DNA of 64,000 bases from Spinacia oleracea (lineage: Eukaryota; Streptophyta; Magnoliopsida; Caryophyllales; Amaranthaceae). The position numbers and the translations under genes are program-made. A model generated the notes under the pieces. It saw only the letters and a list, made by a program, of their open reading frames with translations, did not search any database and was not told where the DNA came from. Shown piece by piece: positions 22,548-36,470 of this stretch (position 1 is its first letter; each line of letters starts with the position of its first letter). The stretch is from the NCBI RefSeq assembly GCF_020520425.1, contig NC_079489.1, positions 87,845,810 to 87,909,809 on the forward strand. The letters are read 5' to 3'.

Positions 22548-23411
22548 GTCTCCCACTTATCCTTAGGGACAAGTGTGCATTTCCTAATTCCTTTGTCGCT
22601 CGATGCTTGCTTTTGAACATAAGGTAAGAGTTGTCATCCTTATTATGTCCAGAGTTGTTTCTCGATTTCAGAGTTCAACTGATCAAATAAACATATAATC
22701 ATAGCCTATGATTCATCCAAGCACGGCCATGTATTTTACAGTTTCTAGCTCTCCGAGTGGCCTTGTACAACTTTTAAGCATCTCATCCCGATTTATGGGA
22801 GGACAATCCCAATCTTGCGATCTTGAGATTAGACTTCGTTTGATAGGTGATTACCTGAGCGTTGCCTTTATAGCCTCCTTTTACGGTGCGACGGTTGGTC
22901 AACGTCAAAGTAACCAGTTCTCAAACAAGTAATCTCAAATCACTCAGGTATTGAGGATTTAGTGTCTAATAATTTTAATGCAATTTACTTATGACAGATT
23001 TTCATCTCTTACAGTAAAGTTTCATAGGTTTGTCCGATACTAGTCTTCCCAAAGTAAGTATCTATGCAAATGATTATGACATTGCCATGTCCACATAGTT
23101 CAAGAAACAGAACTACTAGTCATCTTGCATTCTAGTCGTCTGACATTTTCTATGCGTCCAATTTTATAGAAAACTCCGACTAGGGACCATTTTCAACCTT
23201 TGACATTCAAGTTCACTTGATAGACATTTCTTAGTCACAGGACTGGTCCTGACAGTCTATCTTGAATATATCGTCAAATTGAAGGGACTCATCATTTAAT
23301 AAACCACAAATTAAATGGAAAAATGAATTCTATTCATTTATTGTGAATGATTAACCAATAATGTTTTACAAAGAATTAAACTTTAAAACTTTAAAACATT
23401 AAATAAGGACA
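22548..23411 (-). other. 3' untranslated region of the inner copia element
   Basis: Between the pol stop and the 3' LTR. It contains the polypurine tract at its LTR edge. Short ORFs here have no recognisable product. Confidence 0.6.
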
Positions 23412-26400
23412 TCAAAGCCATTCTCCAATATGCTTGATTCCCATAGCTGCAGTGTGCGAGTTGTGCTTCGCCTGCGGCAGAGGTTTAGTCAATGGATCTG
23501 ATATGTTGTCATCAGTTCCAATCTTGCTTATCTCGAATTCTTTTCTTTCAACGAACTCTCGTAGAAGGTGAAATCTACGAAGTACATGCTTGACTCTTTG
23601 GTGGTGTCTAGGCTCCTTTGCCTGTGCAATAGCTCCGTTATTATCACAATACAGGGGTATTGGTCCTTTAATGGAGGGGACTACACCAAGTTCACCTATG
23701 AACTTCCTTAGCCATATAGCTTCCTTTGCTGCTTCATGTGCAGCAATGTAATCCGCTTCAGTTGTAGAATCCGCAATGGTGCTTTGCTTAGCACTTTTCC
23801 AGCTTACTGCACCTCCGTTGAGGCAGAAGACAAACCCAGACTGTGATCTGAAATCATCTTTGTCGGTTTGGAAACTTGCGTCCGTATAGCCTTTAACAAT
23901 TAATTCATCATCTCCACCATAGACCAGGAAGTCATCTTTGTGCCTTTTCAGGTACTTCAGAATATTCTTGGCAGCAGTCCAATGTGCCTCTCCTGGGTCT
24001 GACTGGTATCTGCTCGTAGCACTGAGTGCATACGCAACATCCGGGCGTGTACATATCATAGCATACATTATTGAACCAATCAATGATGCATATGGAATCC
24101 CATTCATTCGTCTACGCTCATCAAGTGTTTTTGGGCACTGAGTCTTGCTTAGAGTTATTCCATGAGACATGGGTAGGTAGCCTCGCTTGGAGTCTGCCAC
24201 CTTGAACCTATCAAGCACCTTATTGATATAAGTGCTTTGACTAAGTCCAATCATCCTTTTAGATCTATCTCTATAAATCTTGATGCCCAATATGTACTGT
24301 GCTTCTCCTAGATCCTTCATCGAAAAACATTTCCCAAGCCAAATCTTGACAGAGTTCAACATAGGAATGTCATTTCCGATAAGTAATATTTCATCGACAT
24401 ATAATACTAGGAAAGCAATTTTGCTCCCACTGACCTTCTTGTATACACAAGATTCGTCTGCGTTCTTGATGAAACAAAAGTCACTGACTGCTTCATCAAA
24501 ACGTATATTCCAGCTCCTGGATGCTTGCTTCAATCCGTAGATTGATTTCTTTAGCTTGCATACCTTTTTAGCATTCTTTGGATCCTCAAAACCTTCAGGC
24601 TGTGTCATAAACACAGTTTCTGTTAAAATGCCGTTTAAGAAAGTGATTTTGACATCCATCTGCCATATTTCGTAATCGTAATATGCAGCGATTGCTAACA
24701 TTATCCGAATAGACTTTAGCATTGCAACTGGTGAAAAGGTTTCATCGTAATCCACACCGTGGACTTGCCTGTAACCTTTTGCAACCAATCTAGCTTTGAA
24801 AACTTCAAGTTTCCCATCCTTGTCCTTTTTCAGTTTGAAAACCCATTTGCTTCTAATGGCTTGGTAGCCATCTGGCAAATCGACCAAATCCCATACTTGG
24901 TTTTCTGACATGGAGTCTAATTCAGATTGCATAGCTTCTTGCCATTGCTTGGAGCTAGGGCTCGTCATAGCTTGCTTGTAAGTCGCAGGTTTATCACTTT
25001 CAAGTAATAGAACGTCACAGCTCTCGTTCGTCAAAATACCTAAGTACCTTTCCGGTTGAGATCTATATCTCCGCGATCTACGCGGGGTTACATCTCTAGA
25101 TTGACCATGATTCTCACCAGATACTTCTAAAGATCTCTGAGTTTCATCCTGAATGTCATCTTGAGCATTTTCTAGAGTTTGTTGTTCGACTCGAATTTCT
25201 TCGAGGTCTACTTTTCTCCCACTTGTCATTTTGGAAATGTGATTCTTCCCCAAAAAGACACCATCTCGAGCAACAAACACCTTGTTCTCAGATGTATTGT
25301 AGAAGTAATACCCCTTTGTTTCCTTTGGATAGCCCACAAGGATACATTTGTCACATTTCGGATGAAGTTTGTTTGAAATTAATCGTTTGACGTATACATC
25401 ACATCCCCAAATCTTAAGAAAAGACACTTTTGGAGGCTTTCCAAACCATAACTCATATGGAGTCTTTTCGACAGCTTTAGAAGGAGCTCTATTTATAGTG
25501 AGTGCAGCTGTATTTAGTGCATGTCCCCAAAATTCTAATGGAAGTTCGGCCTGACCCATCATTGACCTAACCATATCTAGCAAGGTTCTGTTCCTCCGTT
25601 CCGACACACCGTTCCATTGTGGTGTTCCAGGAGGAGTCAATTCTGATAGAATTCCACATTCTTTCAGATGGTCATCAAATTCATAGCTCAGATATTCACC
25701 GCCTCTATCAGACCGCAGTGCTTTAATCTTCTTGCCTAATTGATTCTCTACTTCACTCTGAAATTCCTTGAATTTGTCAAAGGATTCAGACTTATTCTTC
25801 ATTAGGTAGACATAACCATATCTACTGAAGTCATCAGTGAAAGTGATAAAGTAGCTGAAACCACCTCTAGCATTTGTACTCATTGGTCCACATACATCTG
25901 TATGGATTAAATCCAATAGTTCAGTTGCTCTTTCTCCAACTTTAGAGAAAGGTTGCTTTGTCATTTTGCCAAGTAAACATGATTCGCACTTACCATAATC
26001 CTCTAAGTCAAATGGTTCTAGAATTCCTTCCTTTTGAAGTCTTTCCATGCGTTTCAAGTTAATATGGCCTAATCGACAATGCCACAGATAGGTGAGATCT
26101 GAATCATCCTTTTTGGCCCTTTTGGTATTTATGTTATAAACTTGTTTGTCGTGATCTAATAAATAAAGTCCATTGACTAATCTAGCAGATCCATAAAACA
26201 TCTCTTTAAAATAAAATGAACAACTATTGTCTTTTATTAAAAAGGAAAATCCCTTAGCATCTAAGCAAGAAACTGAAATGATGTTTTTAGTAAGACTTGG
26301 AACATGGAAACACTCTTCCAGTTCCAAAACTAGCCCAGAGGGCAACGACAAATAATAAGTTCCTACAGCTAATGCAACAATCCGTGCTCCATTTCCCACT

Positions 26401-27377
26401 CGTAGGTCGACTTCACCCTTGCTTAACTTTCTACTTCTTCTTATTCCCTGTGAATTGGAACATAAGTGTGAGCCACAACCTGTAACTAATACCCAAGAAG
26501 TTGAATTAGCAAGTATACAGTCTATAACGAAAATACCTGAAGATGGAACGACTGTTCCGTTCTTCTGATCTTCCTTTAGCTTCAAGTAATCTCTCTTCCA
26601 ATGCCCCTTCTACTTGCAGTAGAAGCATTCGGATTCAGAAGTGGGTTGACTGACCTTCCTCTTTTCAGACTTGGCGCAAGTTTGCTTAGTTGGGCTTGCC
26701 TTGTTGCCACCTTTCTTAGCATTCCTCTTCTTTCCAGATTTCTTGAACTTTCCCCCACGCACCATAAGCACATCATGCTTATCACTTTTGAGCGTCTTTT
26801 CAGCGGTCTTCAGCATACCGTGAAGCTCAGTGAGCGTTTTGTCCAGACTATTCATACTGTAGTTCAGTTTGAACTGATCATACCCGTTATGAAGAGAATG
26901 GAGGATGGTGTCTACAGCCATTTCTTGAGAGAATTGCTGATCCAGCCGACTCATATTCTCAATGAGTCCAATCATTTTGAGAACATGTGGAATTACGGGC
27001 TCGCCTTTCTTAAGCTTGGTCTCAAGAATTTGCCTATGAGTCTCGAATCTTTCGACTCGAGCCAGATCTTGGAACATGTTCTTCAACTCACTGATGATTG
27101 TGAAAGCATCTGAGTTGATGAACGTTTTCTGCAGATCTGCATTCATGGTGGCGAGCATTAGACATTTCACATCCTTGTTGGCATCAATCCAACGACTGAG
27201 GGCTGCCTGAGTGACCCCGTCGCCTGCGGTTTCGGGCATCGCCTCTTCCAGGACATACTCCTTTTCTTCCTGCATAAGAACTATTTGCAAGTTCCTTTGC
27301 TAGTTAAGGAAGTTTTTCCCGCTCAACTTCACCTTTTCGAGAATTGATCGAATGTTGAATGAATTGTTGTTTGCCAT
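23412..27377 (-). pseudogene. Inner copia gag-pol polyprotein with two nonsense codons and altered catalytic residues
   Basis: The reading starts at ATG 27375-27377 (MANNNSFNIRSILEKVKL). Gag is of the UBN2 type and ends in a zinc knuckle beginning CFYCK. Pol follows: GAG-pre-integrase HCRLGH...CESC; integrase with HTDVCG, SDRGGEY and SERRN acidic residues; reverse transcriptase with KARLVAKGY, MDVKITFLNG and LYVDEILL; RNase H with YTDAS, TEADY and YCDNNGA. Stops: TAG at 27300-27302 and a stop at 26610-26612 inside the zinc knuckle, whose last Cys also reads Tyr. The protease DTG reads VTG (pol-ORF residues 34-36) and the YVDD box reads YVDE. Order protease, integrase, RT, RNase H defines Ty1/copia. 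The copy cannot be autonomous. Confidence 0.93.
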
Positions 27378-30050
27378 AAGTAAAACTACAATTGAAAAGA
27401 ATAAACAAATAAATAATCATTCACAGTTTCTCTTAATAAAGTTAAATTCTAGCATACATGCATAATATATTCAATGTTCATTAAGCATTTTATTCAAATT
27501 ATGTGTTCCGGCAGGTGTGAATAAAATGATTCCAAGATCCTAAAACCATTGAAGAATTAAGCACATTATGTATTTTGACTCAATTCTAAAACATTTTAGG
27601 TAAGCAAAAACCTTTTGCTAATAGTCTAGAAACTACTCTTGGTTGATAGGTACGTCTAAGAACTTATTAGGTAAACCTATCGATTTTGCCACGACATAAA
27701 AGGACTCCTTACTTATATCGTTGAGTTTCACCAAAACTAACATGTACTCACAATTATTTGTGTACCTTACCCCTTTAGTATCGACAAGTAACACCTCGCT
27801 ATGGCGGAAAACTATTACTAAGATCGATGTAAAGGATATCCAAGTAAGTGTTATTTTGGCATGGCACCTTTTAACTCAATTTTTAAGTTTGGAACTTAAG
27901 GGTCTTACTATGTTGGTTAGATTTTAAGTGAACTAAAATCCTTAATCATGCAACATAATCAAGCCACAATCTCATGCATATTTAAGACATATTTAAAGCA
28001 ATAAATAACTTAAAGCATGCATAAGATAAATGTGATCTAGCTAGTATGGCCCGACTTCATCATGAAGCTTCAACTTCAAAGTCCGTCTTCAAAATGGAAA
28101 CTTCGTCTTGAATTTCACCGTGGGAGGCGCCATTTTCTCCAAATAGGATAAGCTATAATTAAAACTAATTACAACTATTTGATGGTACGTAGACCATATT
28201 TAAATTGAAAAACAAATTTGGTGCATTAGACCAATTACATTCAAATTAATGGTACGCAGACCATATTTTCTATCCTACTTGGGCCATACTAGTCACTTCA
28301 TAACCTGCAAAACAGTACATATACAATATATACCTTTCATCCATTCATTATCATGAATGGCCCACATAATTGGTTAGTTAAAACAAATTGTATGCATCAT
28401 ATAAACATTTGCAGCAATTAATCAAGGGCACCAATAATCTACCAATTATTCAGTCCTTATTAATTCTAATCAAGTTGTTTAACCTTAAAGGATTTGTAGA
28501 CCTAATCAAGAGTTTATGACTAAAAAGGGCTCCCACTAAAACCAATAAATTCATATGCTTTACTAATTTTAAACATAAAATGTATTTCTAGTCTAACCGG
28601 AAACATACAAATTTAATTAAAATTTAAAGCTCATATAAATTTATAATTGAATCCATTTATTTAATTTATTTTTCAGTCGAATTTTAAATTAATTCAAGGT
28701 TTTTAATTTTAGTAAAATAATTAGAATAAATAAAATTTATAATAATTATAATATTCAAAATTAAAATCCAAGAAAACAATTTAAATTATTAATTTTAAAA
28801 ATAATTAAAATTACATGAACTGAAAATGTCAAATTAAAATTTAAAACTCGACAATCGTAACGTGACGAGCACTTGGGCTTGCGCCCAAGCCCCGTCGATT
28901 GCACGACCATCGCTGGCCCATGGCACATCATCGCAGCAGCCACGCGCAAACGCAGCAAGCCAAGCCACGCTTGCGCGCAGCCTGCCTGCCCATAGCATCG
29001 CAGCAGCTACGATGGTGCTCGCTCGCTCGCGCAAGCAAGCGCTCGAGGCCACGCATGTTGGTGCGCGGAGTAGCGGTCGCTGGGCGACCAGCTCTCGCCC
29101 TCGCGCGCGCGCGCCTCTCCTCGTGCCATGCCTTCGCTCATCACCCATCGCCCACATGCGCACAGCACTCGACACAAGGCAGGGCTGCTGCCTTGTGCTC
29201 GCGCGCCACTCGCCTTGCTCGCTGCATTCGTACCGCATGGGCGACGAGCTCCCTTGCTCGTCGTCGCATGCCCGCACTATACAAAACCCTTAAGGGTAAC
29301 ACGTAGCGTCCATTGCTTTGTGCGTGCAAGTTTTATGAGCGAATTGCATAAAAATTTAAAATTTTTAATTCAAAATTAATGACAAATTAATAAAACATAT
29401 TAATTTCATAATTTTAGGGCGAAAAATCAAAAATTTATTAATCAATTAATTTCCGATTAACATGGATTCAAATCTAGGTCATAAAAATTTAAAATTTAAC
29501 ATAAATTAACAATTTTTATGGTGGTTTTTAATCATAGGCATCTAATTAAATTATTAATTAATTATGAAAAACAAATCAATTCTAAATTATTCGAATTTCA
29601 ACATATTAATCATAATTACATATTAGATTGTATAATTAACAAGGCTAGGCATTCAAACTTGTTAAACATATACAGTAGGTCAATCAAAAATTCAAGATTT
29701 ATCAACAAGAATCGCAAATATTTAATTTAACATCTTAAATTTACAAACTTTTGCGTTCGAAAAACTAAAACCTCCGAAAAGTCATAGTTAGCCAAAGTCA
29801 TAGTTTCTTCGAATTTGTCAAAATTTTAGAATGCCTTTTACATGCGGAATTGACACAAAAAGCACTCGATTTGGATGAGTAACGAAGAAACTGCCGAAAA
29901 ACTAGGTACATATAATTAAATAAATGCAATTTGCAATTAATTAACAATTACGAAAACTAATCACCCCTTTTAATTCCTTGCAAATTTGTAATATTTAACG
30001 ATGTTTATGCAATTTAGATTATGAAAGTAATAAGAGGCTCGTGATACCAC
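27378..30050 (-). other. Long 5' leader of the inner copia element, with a GC-rich island
   Basis: The leader is AT-rich except for 28855-29330. No protein was recognised; ORFs on both strands of the island are composition artefacts. The primer-binding site lies at its end (30037-30050). Confidence 0.6.
28855..29330. other. GC-rich island in the copia leader
   Basis: About 475 bases with many gcgc and cgca runs (including cgcgcgcgcgcgcc) interrupt a leader that is otherwise strongly AT-rich. Edges are abrupt. It resembles in style the GC-rich patch of the element's own LTR, but is not a copy of it as far as I can see. Confidence 0.6.
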
Positions 30051-31421
30051 TGATAGGTTATGATACATATGACAAAACATAAATCATGCGGAAAAACCAT
30101 AAAGCCAGGAAAGCATATTATTTACACATAATCATTTAGCATAGTTTAGATGCATACACTTTGTTGCGTGCCCTCCCTAGCTGCCCCCGAACCGAACAAG
30201 AACAAGTCTTTAGGACTCAAAGTGTCGTCCCTCCGTAGATAGTCCACAACACGTCCGGATCCGCCTTAAGCTTGACCAACTAGAATCGCCCTTAAGGTAG
30301 TATAGATTTCGGCTGATTAGGGGCAAGAGAGTGGCTGATTTTTCTTCAAAATCTTACCTTTAGAATACTTCAATTGTTTCTATAAATTATGACCCTAGGC
30401 TCCTATTTATAGAGGTATGGAAAAGGAATCATAATCCTATTAGGATACTAATTAGTTTAATTAGAATCCTGCTAGGACTCTATTAAATAAACTTTATCTA
30501 ATAGGTTTAGGATTTAATCTTTTATCAATCCCGATAGCTTTAGGATTCGCACACGAGCATCGCACGAGCACTGTACACCCGCGCAGGCCTTGCGGCCCAC
30601 GCTGAGCGCACAGCGCCTCGGCCCATGCCCGCTGCCTGTGTCCGCGCGCGCGCCCAAGGCCTTGGCTGGGCCTGGCTTGCGCTAGGCCTGGTCGAGGCTT
30701 GGCGTGCGTTGGTGATGCGTGTGGCTTGCTAGGCGATGGCCTGGCTTCGTGCTGGGCCTTCTTCTAGCGAGCCTCGTCCGATGCTAATTCGTACGATATT
30801 CCCGATTCCGGAATTCATTTCCGATACGAACAATATTTAATATTTCCGATTCCGGAATTAATTTCCGTTTCGAACAAATATTTAATATTTCCGTTTCCGG
30901 AATTATTTTCCGATTCCGATAATATTTCCGATTCAGACAATATTTCCATTTCCGGCAATATTTCCGATTCCGGCAATATTTCCATTTCCATTAATATTTT
31001 CCGATACGTACCATGTTTCCGTTTCCGGCAACTTCTACGGCTTGGATAATATTTATATTTCCGATACGGTCCATATTTCCGTTTCCGGTAATATCATCGT
31101 TTCCGGAGTATTCATTTCTTGCTTGTGACGATCTCAGCTCCCACTGAAACCAAGATCCGTCGATTCCGAATATCCATAGATGGAGTATTTAATGCCATTA
31201 AATACTTGATCCGTTTACGTACTATTTGTGTGACCCTACGGGTTCAGTCAAGAGTAAGCTGTGGATTAATATCATTAATTCCACTTGAACTGGAGCGGCC
31301 TCTAGCTAAGCATCCAGCTCACTTGATCTCACTGAATTATTAACTTGTTAATTAATATTGAACCGCATTTATTAGACTTAATATTAAATGCATACTTGGA
31401 TCAAGGGCATTATTTCTTTCA
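30051..31421 (-). repeat. 5' LTR of the inner copia element
   Basis: 1371 bp, same edges as its partner at 21163-22547 (tgataggttatgatac to tttctttca). The primer site directly adjoins it. The 17-base gap near 30795 is the largest difference from the partner. Confidence 0.93.
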
Positions 31422-32700
31422 ATAAACTCTCCATCCATAGTAGAGATTGCTATAAGTTCCTGTTTAGCACTCTTCGAGGATATATCACTTCCAGCAAGCA
31501 GAGATAAACATAGCTTGAAGTGGATTTAGAATTGTCTTGACATCCAGCATAATCGGAGTCGGAGTACCCCAATGATGATCTCTATATGTGAGCATGTAGT
31601 GTTTTGTTCTTTGAAGATATCACACAACCCTTTTGACTGCCTTCCAATGATCCATTCCCGGATTGCTTAAATATCTGTCTAACACGCCAACAATGTATGC
31701 AATATCCGGACGCGTATAAACTTGAGCATACATAAGACTCCCTACTGCCGAAGCATAAGTAACCTCTTGTACTTCTTTACTTTTAAAATCATTTTTGGGA
31801 CATTGATCGAGACTTAACTTATCTCCTTTAGCTACAGGGGTATCTCCTGGGTGACAATCTTGCATGTCAAAACTTTTGAGAATTTTTCCGATATAGTTCC
31901 TTTGTGAGAATCCAAGAATACCTCGAGAACTAATACAAATGATGCTTCACCAAGATCTTTAATTTCAAACTTGTTTGATAGAAATCTCTTGGTTTCATGC
32001 AATAAACCTATATAATTACTAGCAAGAAATATGCCATCAACATACAATACCAGGAAAATATGCTTACTCCCACTGAACTTATGGTATATGCAATCTTCAA
32101 CTGCATTCATCTCAAAACCAAATGAGATGATTACTTCATGAAACTTGAAATACCATTGATGAGAAGCTTGCTTAAGTCCATAAATGGATTTCTTTAATTT
32201 GCATACCATTTTCTTTGCATCGCCTGACACAAAGTTTTCTGGTTGCACCATATAAATTGTCTCATCAACGTCACTGTTGAAAAACGCAGTCTTTACATCC
32301 ATCTGATGTAACTCAAGGTCAAAGTGTGCACCTAGTGCCATTATTGTCCTAAAAGAGTCTTTCGATGAAACTGGAGAGAAAGTCTCTTTATAATCAATGC
32401 CTTCCTTTTAAGTATATCCTTTGTAACAAGGCGAGCTTTATATCTCACTATATTACCCTTTGAATCCGTTTTGATTGTAAATATCCACTTGCAACCAATA
32501 GGTTTCACACCTTCAGGTAATACAATGATTTCTCATACACCATTGTCTTTCATGGACTTAATCTCCACATTCATGGCATCAATCCACTTTTGAGAATTAG
32601 GACTTTGCATGGCTATATGGAAGTTTATTGGATCACCTTCCTGTATTTCAGAGCCATCCTCATGTTCGTGAAGTATAATCATCAGGAATTGCACTTCTCC
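31422..32700 (-). pseudogene. Outer copia reverse transcriptase and start of RNase H
   Basis: Minus-strand readings show WIDAMNVEIKSM, PIGCKWIFTIKTDSKG, YKARLVTK, LHQMDVKTAFFNSDVDE, KLKKSIYGLKQASHQWY, LVLYVDGIFLASN and GSLMYAQVYTRPDIAY, the standard copia RT order. The RT box reads YVDG, so it lacks the second Asp. Several frameshifts (near 31850 and 32340) and stops break it. It continues into RNase H at 20821-21162 across the inner element. Confidence 0.88.
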
Positions 32701-32901
32701 TTTCTCTAGTGGACCTCCTTATTGCAATTTGTTCTTAAGGTGCTTGAGTTTGTTCTTCAGGAATGACCTGTGTAACTTGTTGATCTTGATTAGGGAGATC
32801 TTCGAAATTCTCTTGCGATGGGTTTTGCCATCACACCAAAGATAACTTTTATACACATACGGTCATACATGTAAGCCCACATGATTATTTCTAACAGGCT
32901 T

Positions 32902-35900
32902 ATCTTAGAAGCCTTGAGTGTTTTGATGTATGCTTTATGACCTAAGAGGAAGTTAGGTCAGCGGCAAGAAAATCAGAAAAAACACACAAAAGGAGAGGAG
33001 AGAAAGAGAGAAGTGGTGTTCGTAGCTTTCAGGACAGTCATCAGAAAACTATTTTTTGCCAGAGTTTGAACGGTCGGATCGTGCTGATATTTGTTCAGCT
33101 TGTTGAAGATACATAGGGCCACATTTTAAACGGTTGGATCGTTGTTTTGAGCTCCAGTTTGTCTATGGTAACTGCTGGACATAACCTACAAAATTGGCTG
33201 ATATTCTTCACTATTCATCTCTTAATTGTAGATCTCTTATGTGTGGAAGTGTTGGTGGGTTGTGAACCTTTGTATGTCTGATTTGGGTTCTTTTTCCCTC
33301 AATCTATAACTGTATTAAAAGAGAAGCCCCTAGAAGAAAAACTAACACGTGTCGCAATAAAAAGTAAAATTTTCCCGCTCTTTTGTCGTGCCCTAATTAA
33401 ACAGAATAATAATATTCTATACTTTCTTTATGATAATATTTTCCCTTCCTAAATTAAAAAGAATAATTGTACACTTTACTTGATTTATGATAACACTATA
33501 TTATTATATATGTTAAGAAAATATCGATTGTTAACTAATGAAAATCTTTTAAAGGTATTATTTATATTCTGGATATTTGAAAATTTTACGATTTTTCTAA
33601 AAGATTCTACTATTTTGTACAGTGCTAAATATGGACATAAAAATTTAAAAACGTATTGTTTATCATAGACACATTTTGTCAGCTTTGTTAAGAGCATGTC
33701 ATATAATTATTTTTTTGTTATCTTTTAAGAATTCTTTATTATATCAACTTTATTAGCGAATGGGAGTATAGAAAATATAAACAAAGAATATAGTGTTACG
33801 CTGTAGAAAAATTATCTCCTAAAGGTTACTACACCTAAATTTGGTATAAAATTAAGTTTCTCCCTCGTTTCCTAATATATATCTCAATAAATTCTTATTT
33901 AGTCTTTTGTAAATTATATTTTGTGCTCTTTAACAAAAAATATTATTTTAAAGTGTTTAATTGCAATATACGGCTAATAAGAATGCTAGCTAAGAGTATG
34001 AAACTAAGTTAAGTTGAGGTGAAAATTTTCCTCAACGAACATTAAAAAGAAGGATTTGGACGGGAAAATATATTTATGAAATAATGGTTTTGTGCATATT
34101 TTTAACTTCACAATGTTTTCTTTTGTTTGAATAAATATCTTTCAAATATAATCTAAATTTTTTATTAAATTTAGTTCATTAATTATGGTTGAGGTTATGG
34201 TTAGTGGTAACCTGCTAAAGAGAATTTAAAAAGAAAAGTGAGAATAACACTTTGGGAAATATCGAATTACAACCAATAGGAAATTTGCTCACTTAAAATG
34301 TATTGGTAAACAAGAAGGTAGACCCCCTGAGAAAGTAAATAAAGCACACAGTACAATCTAACTAATTTTAAATAATATGGAGTAAGAAACATCCCGACTT
34401 TCCTAATGTTCGATCTGCAATCTTTAGAATACCTTACAATCTAAAATATTTTGTGCCAAATATTCTATCCTTGATTACCAATATCATATCTCATATCAAA
34501 AGAAAAAACCAGTACCATGTGAAAACCAAATAATCTAACTCACTCGCCATTATTGTTATATTTTTATTTTTAAATGAAGATTTGAATCATGTTGAAAATT
34601 TAAAAGTACCAAACGTTGAAGGTAATTAGTAGTATCACATTAATACAAAAAATTAAAGAGATGTAACATTTGAAATTCATAATTTATAAATATACCAAAA
34701 AAAGTACAAGCAGTCAAGCACCTAGGATCCTTCCTTCCGATCCTTTTAGGATTATAACGGTAATGTTTTGATATAGGCTAACCTATAAACTTAACTATTC
34801 TTTTAGACTTATTTTCTCCAACGGAAAACGGTTAAATTAGGAGAGATAGGGAGGGCATGAAATTCTCTCCAAATTTATGAATTTGTCGATGGAATAATTT
34901 AACAATACATTTATTGAGTACTCAAATTGTGGTAATCAATATAATATGAATAAGTGACTAATATAAGGTTAGTGTGAGATTATGGACAAAACTTTGCCAA
35001 AATATGAATGAACTAGAAGTGTAACCAACAAAACATAATGAAAAGAAATAGTGTACCAAACAAAAACAAAAACAAAAAAAAAAAAAAACAACAGGGAATA
35101 CTACAATTCTCGTTATATTAAACTTATTTGATTTTGTACCAATTAAGTATTTGGATTTGTAAACAGTGTATATTACAGGGGTACAAATGCACATGTGTTA
35201 CAACACGCTTATGGTTAGGTCTAAATGCTAGTGATACGTGCCTCAAATTTTAAATAACGTGTTTGACAACTATTTTGAAATAGTAAAATGTTAATGTCAA
35301 TGTAAATATTTAAGTTGACATCAGAGTATTTAATTTGGCGTCACTTTTTATGAAAATAATTTGTAGCAATTAGGAAAATGATACTCAATGACTTATTTTT
35401 ATAGACTTGCTATATTTTTTCTATACCTTTTGTTATCAATTTTATTTTTAATATATTAAATTCTAATTATGTCGCCATTCAAAAATTTTAAAAGTTGTCA
35501 AATAAAATATCAAGACAGAGACGAATATGATGGATCATACAAGACAAGTAATTGGAGTTTTTTATTCAATTGCATCATGCATCTCGAGATAATTCGATCT
35601 AGTAATTTATCAAATGTAACAAATTTATGATAAACCTTCTAATGTAGTAGCATACAGTTTGATGTGGAACTTTGCATATTCAATGATTTGTAAATATAAA
35701 GCGTAAATTTCTTAAAACTTGTGTTGAATGAGTTGTAAATTTGTGATCATCGAAATAAAATTATCTAGTGCATCTTAGAACTATTTTTTTAGCACGGAGT
35801 AATTGGTAAACTTTAGGAGGATATTTTCCCTATACGTTAGGATAACTACTACCGGGAAAAAATTCTTATCAGAGTGATCACATGAGAAACTAATTTTATA

Positions 35901-36470
35901 TTTTTATATTTTAGTGCATTTTAAATTCATTGGATATTTTCAAACATTATGATTATATTATTGTTTATTTCCAAAATAATTTTACAATATATTAATCATC
36001 TACACCATCACAAAATACATAGTATTATTTTACCCATTTTTGGACCTTTTCATTAGTCTATAGTTAGGTACACATTTGGAGGGGATTGTAATTGTATGTT
36101 TGTCCACTAATTATGAAATAAAATTGTTTCCAATTTAGAGTTAAGGTTACTTTAGAAATCAAAAAATGAATATTGCATATAATATATATTGAACACGTGT
36201 GCATATTTTACTTTTATTTTTATAAAATGGAGTATGCAAATGCAAACACAAAATATCGTAGTTGGTAAATTAACAATAAAGGGTGCAACTATAAGTTCAG
36301 TGTTTTAAAGCATACACCAATAATAAAACCATCACCGGTGTAAAAAAAATGATAAAACCATCAAAGATTAGTAAATAAAGATTGAATACTTAAGCAATAA
36401 GATTGAAGGACTAACAAATACAAATAATAATAACTTTTAAAACGTGAAATTGCAAAGGTATTATACTAGT
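32902..36470. other. AT-rich unassigned stretch
   Basis: No gene was recognised. At 32990-33180 two similar phrases (acggtcggatcgtgctg, acggttggatcgttgtt) resemble the leader of a retroelement LTR, but no ends were found. cgaatgggagtata near 33757 and ctccctcgtttcctaata near 33862 look like Stowaway ends without partners. A poly-A run lies at about 35067-35087. Confidence 0.35.

Larger units (their letters stand above)
21163..31421 (-). mobile_element. Complete inner Ty1/copia retrotransposon (10.3 kb)
   Basis: Two LTRs (21163-22547 and 30051-31421) match at nearly every base and are flanked by a perfect 5-bp duplication, ataaa (21158-21162 and 31422-31426). Next to the 5' LTR is a primer site resembling tRNA-iMet (minus strand tggtatcacgagcc, 30037-30050, with one extra base). 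A purine tract (minus strand gataagtgggagac) adjoins the 3' LTR. Gag-pol lies at 23412-27377. The 2.7-kb leader between the 5' LTR and gag is unusually long. Confidence 0.95.
19987..32896 (-). mobile_element. Outer Ty1/copia element, internally deleted and interrupted
   Basis: The LTR at 19987-20410 and a last LTR fragment at about 32836-32896 share gtttatacacatac and atgattatttctaaca. Between them, on the minus strand, lie reverse transcriptase (31432-32700) and RNase H (20821-21162 plus a short piece beyond 31422) of one copia pol. The gene is split precisely by the inner copia element. Gag, protease, integrase and most of the 5' LTR are missing. Flanks gactt (19982-19986) and ggctt (32897-32901) may be an aged 5-bp duplication with one change. 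Confidence 0.8.

Noticed and set aside
28834..29306. Several overlapping ORFs on both strands in the GC-rich copia leader
   Set aside because: GC-rich DNA has few stop codons; the translations are Ala/Arg/Ser-rich in every frame and match no family.
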